Below are positions 6,442 to 7,083 of a stretch of DNA of 7,083 nt, piece by piece. Positions within the stretch are counted from its first letter, which is position 1. Each line of letters begins with the position of its first letter. This DNA is from Rhodoferax sp. Its GTDB lineage: Bacteria > Pseudomonadota > Gammaproteobacteria > Burkholderiales > Burkholderiaceae_C. The notes under the pieces were generated by a model. It was given only the letters and a program-made list of their open reading frames with translations, was not told the DNA's origin and did no database searches. The position numbers and the translations under genes were made by a program. The DNA is taken from positions 1-7,083 of the forward strand of contig JAIPDA010000124.1 of assembly GCA_021737905.1 (NCBI GenBank). The letters are read 5' to 3'.

Positions 6442-7083
6442 TCAGTCGGCAGAACCTGCCGCGCCGTCTGTGCCTGCGTCGCCTTCGGTGTCTGACGTCG
6501 GGTCAGCGGCGTCCAAGCTGGCGTCGTTTTCAACGATGCGTTGCAAGCCGCTGAGCTTGGAGCCGTCATCCAGCCCAATCAGCGTCACGCCCTGCGTGGC
6601 GCGGCCCATCTCGCGGATCTCGCTGACGCGCGTGCGCACCAGCACGCCACGGTCGGTGATCAGCATGATTTCATCATCGGTATGTACCAGCGTGGCGGCC
6701 ACCACCTTGCCGTTGCGCTCGCTTTGCTGAATGGCGATCATTCCCTTGGTGCCGCGGCCGTGGCGCGTGTACTCGTCGATCGAGGTGCGCTTGCCGTAAC
6801 CGTTTTGCGTGGCGGTCAGCACGCTTTGCTGCTCGTCTTCGGCCACCAGCATGGCAATCACGTTTTGGCCTTCTTCGAGCATCATGCCGCGCACGCCGCG
6901 CGCGGTGCGGCCCATGGGGCGCACGTCGTTCTCGTCAAAGCGCACGGCTTTGCCGCCGTCCGAGAACAGCATCACATCGTGCTTGCCGTCGGTCAGCGCC
7001 GCGCCGATCAAAAAGTCGCCGTCGTCCAGGTCCACGGCAATGATGCCGGCCTTGCGCGGGTTGTTGAAGTCGTCCAGCGGCGT
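6442..7083 (-). CDS. gyrA: DNA gyrase subunit A, C-terminal 213 residues (5' end outside window)
   Basis: GyrA is the DNA-breaking and DNA-wrapping subunit of gyrase, which introduces negative supercoils. Only the end of the gene is visible, entering from the high-coordinate edge with [17 protein letters not shown]. The fragment is the C-terminal beta-pinwheel that wraps DNA, seen as repeated blades with family signatures [14 protein letters not shown] (54-67 of the visible part), [20 protein letters not shown] (96-115) and [18 protein letters not shown] (149-166). The catalytic tyrosine and breakage-reunion domain lie outside the window. After [16 protein letters not shown] there is an approximately 30-residue tail rich in Asp, Glu, Ala, Gly and Ser, ending GAAGSAD. 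Gyrase rather than ParC is favoured by the GxGRxxxGV blade pattern and by the gyrA-serC neighbourhood common in Burkholderiales and pseudomonads. There is no sign of a terminator before serC. Confidence 0.95.
   Translation of the reverse strand, partial: TPLDDFNNPRKAGIIAVDLDDGDFLIGAALTDGKHDVMLFSDGGKAVRFDENDVRPMGRTARGVRGMMLEEGQNVIAMLVAEDEQQSVLTATQNGYGKRTSIDEYTRHGRGTKGMIAIQQSERNGKVVAATLVHTDDEIMLITDRGVLVRTRVSEIREMGRATQGVTLIGLDDGSKLSGLQRIVENDASLDAADPTSDTEGDAGTDGAAGSAD

Noticed and set aside
6405..6578. 58-codon upstream extension of serC
   Set aside because: It overlaps the gyrA 3' end in another frame and adds sequence unlike any Ser[12 protein letters not shown] is the standard N-terminus.
1..7083. 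Search for mobile elements, CRISPR arrays, tRNAs, defence or phage genes, or a new system
   Set aside because: Conserved core genes fill the window almost end to end with short gaps; nothing in either strand suggests such elements.

Overview
The window is a stretch of conserved chromosomal backbone from a GC-rich betaproteobacterium. It most likely comes from the order Burkholderiales, family Comamonadaceae (a Polaromonas-, Rhodoferax- or Variovorax-like organism). This placement is inferred from gene order, protein style and the fused aroA-cmk gene; no database search was possible. Every supported gene lies on the minus strand, so transcription runs from high to low coordinates.

Layout in transcription order: the 3' end of gyrA (7083-6442, cut by the window edge); serC (6404-5313); pheA (5298-4216); tyrA with a GTG start (4202-3315); a single reading frame for an AroA-Cmk fusion (3305-1329); a 150-bp leader; and the first 392 codons of rpsA (1178-1, cut by the other edge). 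Gaps inside the serC to aroA-cmk block are 14, 13 and 9 bp, which is operon spacing with probable translational coupling. gyrA and serC are 37 bp apart. Apart from the two gaps flanking the block, nothing is non-coding, and no stretch over 300 bases lacks a gene.

The genes form the known 'aromatic supraoperon' arrangement (gyrA-serC-pheA-[hisC]-tyrA-aroA-cmk-rpsA). SerC makes phosphoserine and also serves pyridoxal phosphate synthesis. AroA makes EPSP, the precursor of chorismate. PheA and TyrA take chorismate and prephenate towards phenylalanine and tyrosine. Cmk phosphorylates CMP and dCMP, and ribosomal protein S1 loads mRNA on the 30S subunit. Amino-acid supply, nucleotide recycling and translation are therefore linked in one transcription block. 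The hisC-type aminotransferase found between pheA and tyrA in several relatives is absent here.

I found no mobile element, CRISPR array, tRNA, phage gene or defence system, and nothing that looks like an undescribed system. The points worth a second look are small: the AroA-Cmk fusion with a very short linker, paired palindromes in the rpsA leader, residue changes at usually conserved positions of SerC and of the PheA chorismate mutase, and a TyrA nucleotide-binding fold lacking the usual NAD-selecting acidic residue.
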